Source: Fratercula arctica (taxonomy: Eukaryota; Chordata; Aves; Charadriiformes; Alcidae). From it: a DNA stretch of 64,000 nt. Position numbers and translations under genes: made by a program. The notes beneath the pieces are model-generated. The model saw only the letters and a list, made by a program, of their open reading frames with translations. It had not been told where the DNA came from and did not search any database. Every line of letters starts with the position of its first letter. Within the stretch, counting starts at the first letter, position 1. Location of the stretch: positions 147,714,447 through 147,778,446 of the forward strand of contig CANTUZ010000001.1 in NCBI GenBank assembly GCA_947846985.1, in the 5' to 3' direction. This document shows positions 1 through 13,454 of the stretch, one piece after another.

Positions 1-3000
1 AAAGCCTTAGCTTGCTTAAGTCGGGTCCCAAGGAGCACACTGTGAGGGTGGGGAGGGTTTCAGTTTACTGCATCCACATACTGTTTTAGTAACACTTCCC
101 AATTCTGTGACATCTTCTAACCAAAGCTTTCCATCTGCTCTACGAATGGCTCTTACCATGGTTGTAGGTGTTGTTCTTGCTATTTTGTATTTAATGACCC
201 CCTAGAAGTAAGGCTGAGGTCATAGCCAGTAGTGCCTCTGCGCTAGGTAGGTGGATAAAGCTATCCCATTTTCCAGACAGGGACACTGAGGCTAGAGAGA
301 CAGGTGACTGTGTCACTGGGATGAGTCGCAGTCAGAAACAGCCCAGCAACCTCTGTCTGTGATTATCTCTCCTAGTCCTTTGCACTAACTCTTGGATCAC
401 AGCTGAGGGATCAGACTCTGTTAACAGCCTGGCTTACGAGCATTGGCAGGGCGTGTGGGTGACCTATATTACAAAAGGGTAGGTAACAGAGGCTGCAACA
501 GATGCCAGCAATAAATGATCAGGAAGTACGCGCAGACATTCTTCCCTCCCCCACACGCCCCTTGACAAGTGATGGCAAAGTCCCTTTCCCCTTTCCAGTG
601 CTGAATTGCTTTTGCCTTTATCAGAAAAGCAGCAGGGTGAGGGAGGGCAGGGAGGCTGCTCTAAGAAGATTATCTTTTTTTCCTCCCCTTTCCTTGTTGC
701 TTTTAGGATTCCTGTTTTATCGCCATAACCCCATAATGGAGGGGGACGGTGGTACCCCAGTGTCCAATGGCTAAAGCATGTCTGTTCCTTCATCAGCCCT
801 TGGGGGGCAAGAGTCAGCATACAGCGGGCAGGGAGACACGTCAGCCCTGTGGTCTGATCACAGCCACTGGAAGTTCGTGAAGTAACATGGCTGATGAGTC
901 CTGGTGGGGAATCATGCTCCTGACAGTACCACAAGTGGGTTTAAATGGCGTGGAGATGATGCCCATTGTTGGTCTCCCAGCAGACCTAGGTTGGTCATGC
1001 AAATTACTGACCACAAGAGGTCAAGTTGTCTCAGCCGGCAGCTCCTCATTTGTTGTCTATTTGGACTGCAAAAGCACCCAGAGGTGGCAGCCAAGCTCAG
1101 CAGCGCTGTAGAAACATACAGCGTGTGTCGCTGCCCCAGTGAGCTTCTAAGCTAAATAGCTGGGGGCTTCATTTCCAGCACTTGCTGATTTATTAACACA
1201 TGTGTTCAGGATTCATTAGTGTTGTGCTGTCACAATCAATGGAAAGCACATTTTAAATTCACACTAGAAACCCAGCTGCGGAAGAAATGGTGCCATCTGA
1301 CTTGCAGTGATCAATCACAGCTAAGCAAAACACCTCGTACAGAAAGCTGAGAAAGCTGTAAAGTAGAAACTGTGCAAAACCCACTTGGTATTGTAAGGGA
1401 CTCTGCCACATTCCTGACTTGGTGTGAATTAAAACCTCACCCTGTTCTCTGGGATGTGAAGAGATCAAAAAGCTTATGATCTTTGGAATGACAATGTCTA
1501 GGCACCTCTGAAATGCCAATGTGATTGGGGTTAAAAAATGTTTCCTCCACAAACCCCTCCAAAAAAGATCAATTTTGTCCTCATTTTGTGGAGGGGTAGA
1601 CTATGATAGAGGTAAAAATGGCTGCTGAGTTTGGCTGGCTGAAATTTCAGCTGCCTAGTTTTTGATACTTCATCATGAGAATCCACATCAGTTCCACACT
1701 CAGGATTTTCGAAGTTGACAAGTGCAGCGCTTGCACTGGATCACTGGGTCTTGCAAACGCTCTCCTGTCCTGCAGAGATTATTTGTAGGGCTTATGGAAG
1801 TTACACAGGATAAAGGAGTTTTGGCCAGGCTTTCCTAAAGTTTCCTGACAGGCCTGTGGCAAAATCAGGAGAGAAGCCAGTTTTCTTGATTCCTCATTCT
1901 GTACCTTAACCGGGAAACATTATTCACATCCCAAACCTCCCTGACCCAATGCACAATAATGAGACTGGGAGATGCTGGAGGGGCTGGAAATACCATGAGC
2001 ATCAGGCCTCATCAAACCTTCTGAGAAAGCACAGAACATCCGAAGGGGAGCCAGGGCGGGTAGCACTGATGGGAAAGACCCAGATTGCTATGGAGAAGTG
2101 GGATTCCTTGGGAAGCTGTGGAAGCAGGTGGGGAGACCAGGATACCCAACACAGGAGTGACAGGAAAGTCCCAGCACAGCGAGAGTGCGACATATGGAGG
2201 AGGCCCAGAGCAGCAGGAGGAGGAGAGCTGAGGGGGCAGTTGACAGGAAGAAATCCAGCCGTGTGTGTGCCAGCATCTTCTCCGAGTATTATTGAATGCG
2301 ACAGACCACGTGCATGTTTCCTCTGTGCAAAACGGAGGCAGCTGAGAAGGGAAGCGGGTGAGGGAGTGGGAGCGGGGCTCAGAGGAGGGACACGTGAGCT
2401 GGCTACCCAGTTTCCTCCTCTTTTTCTTGCCACAGAGTGATGTTTTTGTTCTTCTCACACTGTTGGCAAAAATTGGTAACTGAGTGAGATGTGGAGGGGG
2501 GTTCTACATGAAGACTGAGATAACATTTTCTGATCCAGCTGGGAACAGTTGGCTGTGGGTGGTGGCTTGTCACCAGCCCTGCCAATTCTAATCCAGATCC
2601 CAGTTTTTCTCTTTCTCTCAGCTGTGAAGAGCCTTCTCTACAACTTTAATTTCCTGCAGGGGTTAATCCCATGGCCAGTAGTAGCTCAGACCCTTAATCC
2701 CTGCTGACAGAAGGACTGCAGCCGCTTCCGACCCAGCAGGTCTGAGGGAAGCACCCTTCTGCTCTCGGCTCCTCCTTTGCACCCCACAAGCATCCTCCAG
2801 CTCACTGGCATTTAAAATGCTGCTCCCCCCTTCCTGCCAAGCCTACCCCAGGGGTGTGGGTGGGTGACATACCAAAAGGAGAGGCTCCAGGCAGAGAAGG
2901 TGGCTTGGTGGAAGAATCTTGGTTCTCACTCCTCTCCCCACACCACACACAGGTATTTTCCGCACTTAGTTGGTGCTCCAGATCCCCAAACAATCTCTTG

Positions 3001-6000
3001 GTTTTAGTTGGGTGATGATCCAGAAGGAGTGTATATATGAGCCCACATTTGTGAAGGATTCTCTGAGGGCTCGGCAATTTTGAGATGACCCAGTACCTTC
3101 CCTGGGTCTCTTATTAGGGGAAAAGTATGCAGCAGATCCATAACAGGGAAGGTGCCAGCCTGTCTGAGATGAGAGATACATTTACATGCACAGAGTAGTA
3201 GATGGTGGTGCGTCAATTTAGCAGCAAGACAGGAAAATACAAAGGTTTTTATCAATATAAGGTCTCGGTTCACAGTTCTGTCCCTGGAGCGCTAGGCCAG
3301 AGGTCTGTCAAACAGTATGACCAGACTGCCAAATCAGGGGGCTTCCAGATCAAGAAACCTCTGTTATATCTTAATGGGGGTTAAGGCATTTCAGCCGTAA
3401 GCCTTTCTCCTTGTGCTTCCTCATTCCTAGAATCAGGTGAGCTTCTGCGAGCCTGGGTGATCCCGCACACACAAAGTGCCCCACACCTGCTTGTTTGCCA
3501 CCATTCGTGTCTGCATTAGCCCAAGAACTGGCTTTGCCTTTTTTTATAGTCTGTATTCTGAAATACGCCGGGACCCCAAGCTCACTGGCCTACCTAGTGC
3601 TTGACACTGGATACTTTTGCTTCTGGTGGAGAAGCCAAAGTAATGGATAAATGCTGCCACCTGAGCTGCTGAGTGAGAGAGTCCCTCCTCCTCTTGCTCA
3701 CCCAGCACCTTGGCTGTGCTTCCTTGGCTGCCAGAATTGGACCACCAGCTGCAAGGGTAGTGGCTCACCACTTCGGCAGTTGGAGCAGGAGGAGGCAGAA
3801 AACGTGATGGGATGAGGGAAGAACTTCACTACCGTCTCACTTCACAAACCTGTGCCCCAGGCGTGTTCGAAGGGGCAGGGATCATCCATGCATGCGCAGC
3901 AGTGGGGCAGAGCACAAGACGCCAGCGGTAAAAATCCTCTCTGCTCTTATCATAAGGGGATCGGTGACCCAGCACACACACAGCTCCTGGCAAACCTCCC
4001 AAGGAAAGACTGACTCTCATTGTTTGCACATGCCTTTGAACTCTGAAGGAGACCTTTTGCTGATTTCTTTTTCTGCTTTAGGGAGTTGTATAGATCTGTT
4101 TCACTTGGTTGCCACTGTGGCACAAGGTCAGCGGTGCTCCCTGTTAGAGAGAACCTGGAGCTCTTCTTCCCCTTCCCCATCACCCCCCATCACCTTTCCA
4201 GAGCATCCAAGAGGGGCATCCCTGCAAAGTCCACACAAACTGCATGGGTTCCAGGCTGCTGCCTGTGGCTCCAGGGGTGCCTGAGTGTCTCTGGGACACA
4301 CACTCTTTACAAGCTGGGAACATTGCCCATAGCTCAACAAGATGTGGTGACAGCTCTCACAGCCCAGAGCTCCAGCCAGGATCCTTGGATGCATCGGGTT
4401 AGCACACACATCACAGCCCCCTGCTACAGAGCCTGCTGAGGCTGGGGAAGGTCCTCAAATTTGATGTGACTTCAGTTTTCTGGAGGATTTGTAGCCACAG
4501 AAGAGATATGGGCATGGCAACGTTCACATCCCATCAAAATCACTAAATGCAAGTAGAGTGGAGAGCAGGGCTCACCTTCAGCTCCTCTGCCCCTACACAA
4601 GGCACCTCACAGCAAAATCACAGCAGCAGCACGTTCTGCTCTGGGGAGTACCATCAGCAGAGAGCCTCACCAAGAGTGGAAAGAGAGCCCAAATGATAAG
4701 CCAAGTTGCCTCTAACACCTCCTCTCCAGATTCAGGCTGTGGTCCTACTTCTTTATTCCTTGTGTGAGGGCATGGTCTATGGGGAAGGAAGCTTCCCAGC
4801 TTCCCAGCCTCCTTGGAGTGAGAAAGAGCATGGTAGCATGGCCTGTCTTCAAAGTAACAGCCTTTGCTTGCAATCAGTCATGAAGTTCAGAATCGTATGG
4901 CCCTGCTGTAAATTTAGGTCTCAGTCCTTCCTGTGATGGGTGTGAAGCATTGCAGTGTATAAATAACGGAAAGTCTCTTGTTTTCCCATTCATAAAGAAA
5001 GAATCAAGAAAGTGTCATTTTCATTTTTTTAAAAAGTTGCCATATGATAAAATATGCCATTTGGCTTGCAAAGCCAAGCATTTAAATGTGAGTTAATACC
5101 TGCACAACCTTAATTTGCATGTATGTGTTACAACACAGCCTTTGCTTATCCAAGCAAGTGCAATCTCTTTTTTTCACAGGACCCTGCCCCATCCTCAGTG
5201 CAAAGGGCACATGATACTCAAGCTAACAATGAGGATGTTGTAATAAATAAGGCTATTTTTATATGGTCAGCATTAAATATTAAACCGCAGTTTTGGCAGG
5301 TGGCCACAGCTTGTACATTCCTATTTTGCCCATTTTGCGGGTGCCCAACACGAGACCCTAGGGGCCATTTTGCAGAACTGCTGAACACTCACAGCTGTTT
5401 TCCAAAATGCTGGCAGCTTAGCCAGCAAACTGGTATGGTGTCGAGGACTCAATGGCACCGAGAGCCAAGAGGCCCCAAGCTCTGGTCCTGCACCTGCTGC
5501 TCCTTCCCCGTGTGGCTAAAGGGGAAGTCTCTTTTCCCTTCAAAAGCAAGGAAAATAACCACTCTCTCTTGCCTCATCAGGAGCATAAATTCTCTATCAT
5601 CAGCTACGAGGCAACTGTAGCAGCGAACACCTTCAGAACAACACAAGACAATGAATAATGATGTATTGCCTGCATGGCTTGGATGGCAGGCAGTAAACAA
5701 ATAAAACAGGCACACACTTTGCAGTATCAAAAAAAAAAAAAAACAAAAAAAACCCCAGCCCCCTGCTTCACTTCCTCAGCACCGTGTAGCCAGCGCCCTG
5801 AATGAGGCAGCTTATGGAAATACAGCGTGTGATCCTACCAGTCAGGACTGCAACCTGGTGCAGATGGCATGCTGCCCCAAATCCTGACATTTCCTAGCTT
5901 TCAACTGCTTGTTTTTTGCAATGTGAATAAAACCGTATTTCACATAATCCCACCCCTCGCAGGTGAAGCAACTTTTCCTTCCATCTCTCCAGCCTGGAAT

Positions 6001-6939
6001 TGAACGGGTTTGTAGACCCAAAAAAATTATTCTTGCTATTAGGATACCCTCAGCCACACAAAGCATTTTTGTGAACCAGCATTTTGGTAAAGCCACAGCA
6101 GGAATAAGGTATGTGTTAAAAGGTATTTCCATGCAGTAGGGACAGAAACAGCCCAGGACTCCAACTCCAGCTCCTTTCCACTGGGATCTGGAGTGTGTGT
6201 CATGGTGTAGCACTCTGGAGCATTACCCAGCTGGTGGGAGAGTCCCAGTATGGTCATTTGAATGACGGCTTGAGCCACCCAGGGCTGGGACAGATGTCAA
6301 GCGGTGTAAGCAGCTGCTTGTAACCAAACATGGCAAGTGAAGGAAACTGCTTGATCTCTCTTTTGAATCAGCAACGGGCAAGTGCTGAAGAGTCACCAAA
6401 GAACTGCCCAGAAATTCTCTCCCACAGGCTTGAGCCTGTCCCCATCCTCTTCCAGTCTCTGCTGCTCCCTGGATGCTCCTGTGCAGGTATCCTCATGGCC
6501 CTGTGCTGCTGCTGCTGGCCCTCCCTGCTGCACCTAGACACAGGTCTGCCTGCCTTCATCAGGCTTCTGTGATGCTGAAGAGCCTAGAAAAGTCTTTCCG
6601 CATCAGGCTTAGAAAAGCCAGAGGAAGGGCAGGGAGCTGGAGTAGCTCATGAAGATGTCTGAGCTGGGAGCGCACCTTGCTAGCGTGTGGTGTTCACTTT
6701 GCTGGAGGCAAGGGTAAAGCTATGATCCGGTATAAAAATTACATAAGAGGGTTTCCCCCCTTTCTCTTTGCAAACAGCCCCTTTGCTCAGGATTTACCAT
6801 AATTCCTCCAAGTGGGTAAGATACACTAGCAGAGACTGCACTGATGTCTGACAGGGAGACAACTCCCGCAAGCCTTTCACTCATGTGGAATAATTCCCTT
6901 GCAAATGTTGTTTGCCCACAGCAGTTAGAGGAAGATCGG

Positions 6940-6979
6940 CCCCCCCCTGACCGCCCCCCCCCCCCCCTCCCCACGCCCC
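6940..6979. repeat. C-rich low-complexity tract
   Basis: Several runs of C (one about 14 long) separated by short spacers; the complementary strand has quadruplex-type G runs. Confidence 0.8.
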
Positions 6980-7484
6980 AACAGACCCAAGCGACAAAGC
7001 TAAGAAAAAAAATGGTCTGCAGTTCTGGAAAAGGCACCCTTTCCTCCTTACTGCTAGAAATGTCCCCTGCTTTGTGACAAGTCCCTGTGTGCCTTTAAGG
7101 GTCCCCCTGTCTTTTAAAGGTTTCTTTCTTTAAATCCTGCAATAGCAGCTGTTCCAGTCCTTCCCCAACTGAGATCTGCCTTTCTCCCTCCATCCTTGGG
7201 TGTCAGATCAGGCACCGGCAGCAGAGCAGTCTGTACCCTGCTCACTACCATTGCCATCGGGGATGCACTGGACATGGCACATTCAGGCTACCTGGTGGTC
7301 CACATGGCGGGCCCAGGGCCCAACTCGGTCATGACCTGGTTGGAGCAACAGCTTCAAACATCCTCTCCCCCGAAACTGTGAGAGCTCTGATTTTACACGT
7401 CTCTCTTAATTAGCATGAGATGCAGTGGCAGTAATAAACTGGGCAGGCAGCAGGAGGAGGGGGGGGCAGAATGCCCTGAGTGGG

Positions 7485-7555
7485 ATGTATGTGTGCACGT
7501 GTCTGTGCATGTGTATGTGCACACATGTATATATGGACACACACATACACACATG
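7485..7555. repeat. Imperfect TG/CA alternating repeat
   Basis: TG-rich sequence passes into CA-rich sequence (gtgcatgtgtatgtgcacac then acacacatacacacatg), forming an imperfect inverted repeat. Confidence 0.8.
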
Positions 7556-8411
7556 CTAATGCTCACATATATACCCCTATCCACAGGCTTGCATCTCATC
7601 AGTTCATTCAGGACCTTATTCTCCCCTTTCCTCCCAGGCAGGGCTGGAAAAGGCTGTGAAGTTCTCTGTGCTGTGTTTCACCCCCACCTTCGGTGCTGTG
7701 CATTCCACCCCAAAGTTCAGAAATCGCAGACTCAGCCTGCAGGGATGCTGCAAGCAGGTTGGGACTTATTTTTGGCTTTGCTTGCGATATGGCATCCTTT
7801 ACTTCATGTCCTGTGGTCCTGTCTGTGAGCTTTGTGCGTGAAATTGTACATGCACGCACACACACTTACGCGTGTACACACCCCTCATCCTAAAGCCTGT
7901 TTACTGAATGCTGGACCTGTACAGTTCTGGTCCTCACTTCTCCAGTTCAGCTTGTTCTTACTGAGACATCTGAGACCAAAATGATACCCAGCAAAGCCAC
8001 CATGGGTCAGGTGAGTGGCAACTCACATGCTGTCCCCTTTCACAGCCCTGAGGAGGGGACAAAAGCCAGGGTTCTCTGTGAGCTGCCTGATACCTGGTGA
8101 CCACAGCACCAAGCGCCGAGCCTCAAAGCTGCACCTGAGCTGCCCGTGCTGCCACAAAAGACGCTGGTGCCATTCAGAGCTGGGAGAAGTTGCTCCCAGC
8201 TGCCGGCACTGAAACTGGACTGGAACCAGTACCAGCAGCTTCTGCGGCAGGGTTGTCATTCTGCTTTATTGGGAAGATCGCTGCCTGTCAGCCTCGCACA
8301 ACTGGGACTTCGGCACTGTGCTGTCTGGCAGACGGGGCTGACCCCGACTGCCACTCTCCTCCCCAGGGAAGCGAGTTCCTGGGGGGCAGCCCCACTGATC
8401 TCGCATAGCCA

Positions 8412-8445
8412 GGGAGTGGGGGGGGGGGCGGGGGGAAGGGGGGGG
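8412..8445. repeat. G-rich low-complexity tract
   Basis: Runs of 5-12 G with short spacers on the plus strand, a potential G-quadruplex, about 30 nt past the candidate minus-strand splice donor. Confidence 0.8.
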
Positions 8446-8476
8446 TAAAATACAAAAGAGAGACATCTTTACTTAC

Positions 8477-8675
8477 CTCTCTCAGGCTCGAATGGACCCT
8501 CCTCTGAGAACGGCAGCTCTTCCAGCGAACCCAGTACAATCCCAAAGCAAATCTGGCAGAAAGTCCCTCCGTTGCCAGCTGGGCTCTCGGTGGACCCTAG
8601 TTGGCAGGAGCCCCTCCTAGCCAGCCACTCGCCCCACGCAGAGGGTAGAGGAGCCGTACGGTGAGATGGCAGCGT
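8477..8675 (-). other. LRTM2: Candidate 5'-UTR first exon, probably LRTM2
   Basis: On the minus strand the sequence reads AGAG followed by GTAAGTAA, a perfect splice donor, at 8477/8476. It lies inside the only CpG-rich patch of the intron and about 220 nt downstream of a TATA-like element. LRTM2 is nested antisense in CACNA2D4 (as LRTM1 is in CACNA2D3), so a minus-strand promoter here is expected. The 5' limit is a guess from the TATA position. No LRR-coding sequence was seen in the window, so coding exons should lie left of position 1. Confidence 0.4.
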
Positions 8676-8698
8676 GGGAAAGGGACTGTAATCCTCCG

Positions 8699-8711
8699 TA
8701 AATAATAAATA
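8699..8711 (-). promoter_or_regulatory. TATA-like element in CpG-rich patch
   Basis: The minus strand reads TATTTATTATTTA, embedded in GC-rich and GA-rich DNA. A start site about 25-30 nt downstream would fall near 8670, giving a first exon of about 200 nt up to the donor at 8477. Confidence 0.35.
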
Positions 8712-8750
8712 GGGGGAGAGGGAAAGAGAGAGAGAGAGGCGGGAGAGGGA
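8706..8750. repeat. GA-rich tract
   Basis: Polypurine run ggggagagggaaagagagag and onward, directly upstream of the candidate minus-strand TATA element. Confidence 0.7.
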
Positions 8751-11700
8751 GCGACTGCGCGCAGCGAAGTGACAGCTGGGGGTACATCTGCGATGGCAGC
8801 AGCACACGCACAGGAGTGCGCACAGACAGTGCAGAGGAGTCACCCCGCCAGGCAGGCAGGATCTGCTCCGAAACACCCAGAGGAAGGAGCCCGGGAGGTT
8901 TTCGTTTCCCTCAACCCATCCTGGAGAAAGGGCTGTTGCTGTCAGTCCCTCTCTCTCCCTCCTGCCCACCTTGCCGCCATCCCTCTCCGGGTGCCTGGAG
9001 CTGAGGGGCTCGAGGAGGGGTGAGGAGATGCCGGGGCGGGGGGAGCTCCCCGCAGCCCCTCGGGAGGCAGATTGGTCAGGCACAGGTTATGAGAGGAGGC
9101 ACCGAGCCGAACGCCTCCTCCCCTCCTTCCATCCCTCCCCTGCCTGCTATGGCTGATGACAAAAAACCCGTAGAGAAAGGCAACCAGGAGGAGCAGGGAC
9201 GATCCCTGCTGTCGGCTGGGTTTTGTCTAGGGGTGAGGCGAGTGACTGCAGTGAAGGGGAGGCAGCAGGGGAGAAACCAGGGGGCGTGGGAGCAGGGCAT
9301 CCCCTTCCCACCGGTGCTCCAGAGACGGCGGGGGGAGACAGTGTGTCTGACATTGGGACTGAAGGGAGAGGTGCCCACGGCAGGCTGGCCGCATCCTGCC
9401 CAGCCACAGTGGCTGAGCCCACAGGCTGCTCTAAGACTTCCCTGCTTGGATGCAGCATGACCCGGCCCCAGCTTCCCTGGGGATCTGGGGAAAACTTAGG
9501 AGTGCTGGTGAGGGGTGGTGGGACGAGGGGAATGGGTCAGGGAGAGGAGCGTCTGCACCCACGGTTCTCCCCCCTGGATTTGGTGTGCGGCGGGGAGAGC
9601 GTGCTCAGCTGTATGTCCAGCTCAAGTATCATGTACGGTTACAGCCATGCTCTCCCCGACACAGCCTGCTGGTACAGGGGTGCAGCAAGCACCCAAATCC
9701 AACCCACCACCTCTGTCAGGCTTCCCTCTGTGCTCTCCCACAGGCTCCTGCCATCTGTCATCCCCCCACCCCACCCCAAAAGGTCAGAGCCCTCGCTTGC
9801 CTTCCTCCAGCTTGCTGAGGACCTCGGTAGCCACCTTTGCAAGAATTACTGTTGTGTTGATCCACTTGAACTGCCTCTTCTGTCAGGTCCACTAGCATAG
9901 GCAGGCTGCCCTTGGTTTGGGCTTTTTGTTCTTTTTAACTTGCCTGGAAGTTATTTTTTCAATAAAATTTTTAGTGGACTTCCAAGTAAAATTGCGAGTG
10001 CGGCAGCTGCACTGCTGGCTTGAGAGGGAAAATGGGAATATTTCAGAAATAGGCAACGGGGACTGCAAATGGACAGTGCAGGCAGGGCTGCCCTGCTGCT
10101 GTGGTATGTTCTCCCATTTGAATCGCAGGTTTTTATTTAACCATCAAGCCGGCAGCCGTGAAAACAGGTTTTGAATGGTAAGGTACATCTTGATAAGCAG
10201 GATGTAATCTTGCAGCTCTGCTATGCCTTTTTGTCGTGTGGCTGAGCTGAGAATTAAATCTTGGGGAAAGCTCCTTATGAGAACAGCATATGGATAATCA
10301 AGGAGACAAGCCAGGGAAGGCAGACAGAGAGAGAGACAAGCAGAGGATGAGCTAATGAGGCAGACATGCTTGACGGAGGGATGAACAGGTGGAGGGGAAG
10401 GTTCTTCTCTCCACGGTGAATGGCAGCACGTGACTCCGGAGAAACCCAGCTGCAGCCATGCAGCAGGCGCCGCTTGGGCTTGCAGGCAGGGTGCTTGCTG
10501 GTGGGAGGTCGTGCACAGGTCTGGGTAGCTCGTCGACGTGGTGAAGCAACGTCTAACTGTACAAGGTGTGCAGCATTGCTTGTGCTCGTGTTTTATTTCA
10601 TTGCTGGGAAGCCACAGTTGCACGGGTTATTTGCACATTAGTAGGAGTAAAACTATTAGCCATGGTCTCTCCGAGGACTCTACGGTTGTTGCCGTGCCGC
10701 ACTCCAGGGCCACTCATCATTTCATGGGCCACAGATCTTCCTGCTCCTGCAGCATGCTCTATGACACCAGAGCAAAAAGGCTGATTAATGATTCAGTTAT
10801 GCTTTGGAACAAGCAGAGGAGGGGGTTGTTCCAGTTTTCTCCGTCTCACCTGAGCTGTAGCATCATCCTGACCTCAGACTGAATCACTGCTTTCCTCCTT
10901 TCTACCCGTCCTCACCAACAGCCTAAAGGCACCCAGACAACTACTTGTTGCTAACACTGGGAGGATTTTTGTGCCTTCTTTCCCCTCAGCCCACACATCT
11001 TCCTCAGGTCACCTGAATACACGGAAGTTTCTCACAGTTCACCGCTCCACCCTGACTGGCAAGGAGCCAGACTGCCAGGCAGGAACGTGGAGTGATCCCT
11101 TTAGTATGATTCCCTGTGACGGGTGCCATCCAGACAGACAAACCTAGCTGCAAGGCAGAATAGCCCCCAGCTTTGCTTTCAGTGACCTCTTCAGACTGTG
11201 CTGTGATGTGAGGAGGAGCGTGGTGCTCACTGCAGCTCCATGGGGGATAGCTAGAAATGTGTGCTGGACCACCGTGAAGGAAAGAAAAGGCTGGTGCACA
11301 GAAGATGAGTAAGCGCAAGCCCTACAGAGAGGTTAGGGCTGCAAAGATTGCATCCAAAGGACAAGGCTTGCTGGCAGATGGCACAAACGGGTTAGACATG
11401 GCTGTAAGCGATGTGGAAAAAGGAAGGAGAGAGCTGGGGGACTCTGCTTTCTGTCCCTGCCACCGCCCACCAGTGCAAGCCCCCAGGTACTCTCCTTCCT
11501 CATGTTGCAGGCAACTCTGTCCAAGTTGGGTATATGCTACTTATGCCTCCTGGGCAGAGGCAAGGATTCACAACCAGGGGGTGAAGCTCCTTTTGAAGAA
11601 CAATTTGAGGATAGATGTTCCCACTTGCAAAACTGAGTAAGTCTCTGCATTGCAAGGTTAGTTATGTAGGTATCAACTCCTCTTCAAGTCTCATGAAAAC

Positions 11701-13392
11701 TCTATGTCCTGGGTAATGTTCAGTCCCATTGATGTGATCTGCTCTGATAAGGGGAATAGCTCTTTCTTGAGATGGTTTTAAACGATAGCCATGAATTTAT
11801 TTAAAGCTACATACCAAATCAGATGCGTGGGCCTCATTGGACTTGGCAGCAGCAACACTGTTTGCCTTCTGCCACAGACTGCCAATTTGTCAGCAAGGGC
11901 ACCAAGCCAAACCATGCCTGCGATAGCCCCACTGAAGCTGACGCATCTTCACCTGGCCTGGACTCAGCCCCATCCTTTCTCCTTTGTTTGCATTCTTTGT
12001 CTTATCTGGTTTCTGCTCTGTGAGGCTTAGGGCAAGGCAGCTCTACAAAATCATTCCCCCACATATAATCGGTCAGATTCAGTCTACAGCAGGGAGACCT
12101 GGATAAGAAACATGCCTGTGAATGGGATTTTGTAAGATGTGCCAGCAATGAGAATGTGATGAGAAGGACACTGACACTGGCATAAAAGGCAGAGCTGATG
12201 CCAGGTGCCAGGGTCTGTACAAGCTGCAAGAAAATATACCATTGCATACTCCAGATTTAATTCATACACATCGGAATTAGACCATCAGATCATACTGTTA
12301 ACTTAAAAGCACCCACATGGCGTGATTCAGATTTAAAGGATCTGTTCTCCCCTTTGAAGCTCCTGCTAATACAGAGGAAATCTGTAGAAACAGCAACATT
12401 TCGTCCGCCCAATATTGGTGGTTGTGAAAAAGGGCTCAGACTCTTCCTCTCTGTACTTCTTTTTCTCCCTCACTCGCACATTATATTCTATTTCAAGGTC
12501 CTGCTTGCGGCTGTAATTCCTGCGGAGCTCTTGGATTCAACTAGTTGACACACAGCCCCGTTGTTCTCCGTCACCGTGCCAGGCTGCGCACGACTGCGCT
12601 GGTTATTACGTGTGCTTGTAGGCAACCTACCTGGGGACAGCTAGGTTATTCTGTCGGGGAGACCCTGCACGGTTTCTTCTCCTGTGGAGCTCTGCCTTAC
12701 TTCAGGAACATGATGCTGGAAATAGACAAGAAATTAAGCCGAGAAATTAGGACGCACTTCATTAAGAAACACACACACTCTTTTGCTTAGCAGAGCGTGC
12801 ACTAGGCTGGGACTGGGTAACGAAGCACTACTTCTATTCGACACTTTTCCATCAAGTGGCATTCATATTTTTGTGCTTTTATAGTGGCTTAGGAGAAATC
12901 TAAATTGCTGTGGTCTCCCCTTGAGACAGGTGGGTTTTCAAATGAATCCCTTCCTCACACTGGCCTACTTTATTTCTGATTGATTCTGTGGGGTGCAGGA
13001 GTTGAGGCTGGGGTGATCAGAAACATCCATCCTGGCCAGCTAAATCTACAAAAGACAAAGACGAAAGCTCTCACGCGCTCGCTCTCCTGGGGTTATTTTG
13101 TTGGGATTTTTTTGTGGTTGTTAATTTGTTTGTAGCTCCGTAGTGTTTAGTGGGAGAGAGATGTCAGTACCTCGGTACAGCAGTCAGCGTCCCCTTTTCC
13201 TCTACCTTGTTAAGCCTCTGACTCTCACTTGGCAGTCTGACTCAGCACTGATCCCCCAGTGCTTATCTTTCACACTTGGAAGCAGGTTGCAATTGCGATT
13301 TCCATCGCATCACCTCCTTTCCTAACTTGTGTTTGTCTTTCTGTCTCTTGCACATTCCTCTTTTTGTCCTCCCCTCTTTTTGTTTCCTGTAG

Positions 13393-13454
13393 CTGTGGGT
13401 GTGCAAATTAAGCTGGACTTGCTCCAACGCAAGTTTTGGATGGCCATGCAACAG
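13393..13454 (+). CDS. CACNA2D4: CACNA2D4 coding exon (first in window)
   Basis: The acceptor is tttcctgtag and the donor is GTAAGA. The exon supplies two bases of a split codon and then 20 codons reading VGVQIKLDLLQRKFWMAMQQ, matching the alpha2delta-4 segment GVQMKLEFLQRKFW. It ends in phase 0. The preceding coding exon is not visible in the 13.4 kb to the left. Confidence 0.92.

Larger units (their letters stand above)
8400..9430. promoter_or_regulatory. CpG/GC-rich patch, promoter-like
   Basis: GC content and CpG frequency rise clearly here compared with the flanks (for example ctgcgcgcagcg near 8755 and many CGs through 9100-9400). This is typical of a vertebrate CpG island. It surrounds the minus-strand donor and TATA-like element. 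Extents are by eye. Confidence 0.5.
1..13392 (+). other. CACNA2D4: Non-coding: 3' part of a CACNA2D4 intron
   Basis: No coding exon of either gene was found here on either strand. Interpreted as the end of the CACNA2D4 intron that hosts LRTM2 in other vertebrates. It holds simple repeats near 6.95, 7.5 and 8.4 kb, a CpG-rich promoter-like patch at 8.4-9.4 kb, and otherwise unique-looking sequence. A short or divergent exon could have been missed. Confidence 0.6.

Noticed and set aside
1..8400. Search for LRTM2 leucine-rich-repeat coding exons on the minus strand
   Set aside because: No CPFSCKC-like or LRR pattern was found in any frame, so the coding exons are presumed outside the window.
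8469..9083. 204-codon minus-strand open frame across the CpG-rich patch
   Set aside because: Its translation is low-complexity Ser/Leu/Arg from GA-rich and GC-rich DNA with no LRTM2 or other domain. It runs through the TATA-like element and the splice donor, so a 5' UTR is the better reading.
9149..9232. Plus-strand ATG exon candidate (MADDKKPVEKGN...) ending at a GTGAGG donor
   Set aside because: Its end is phase 0, whereas the next CACNA2D4 exon starts with two bases of a split codon, so it would shift the frame. No homology was recognised.
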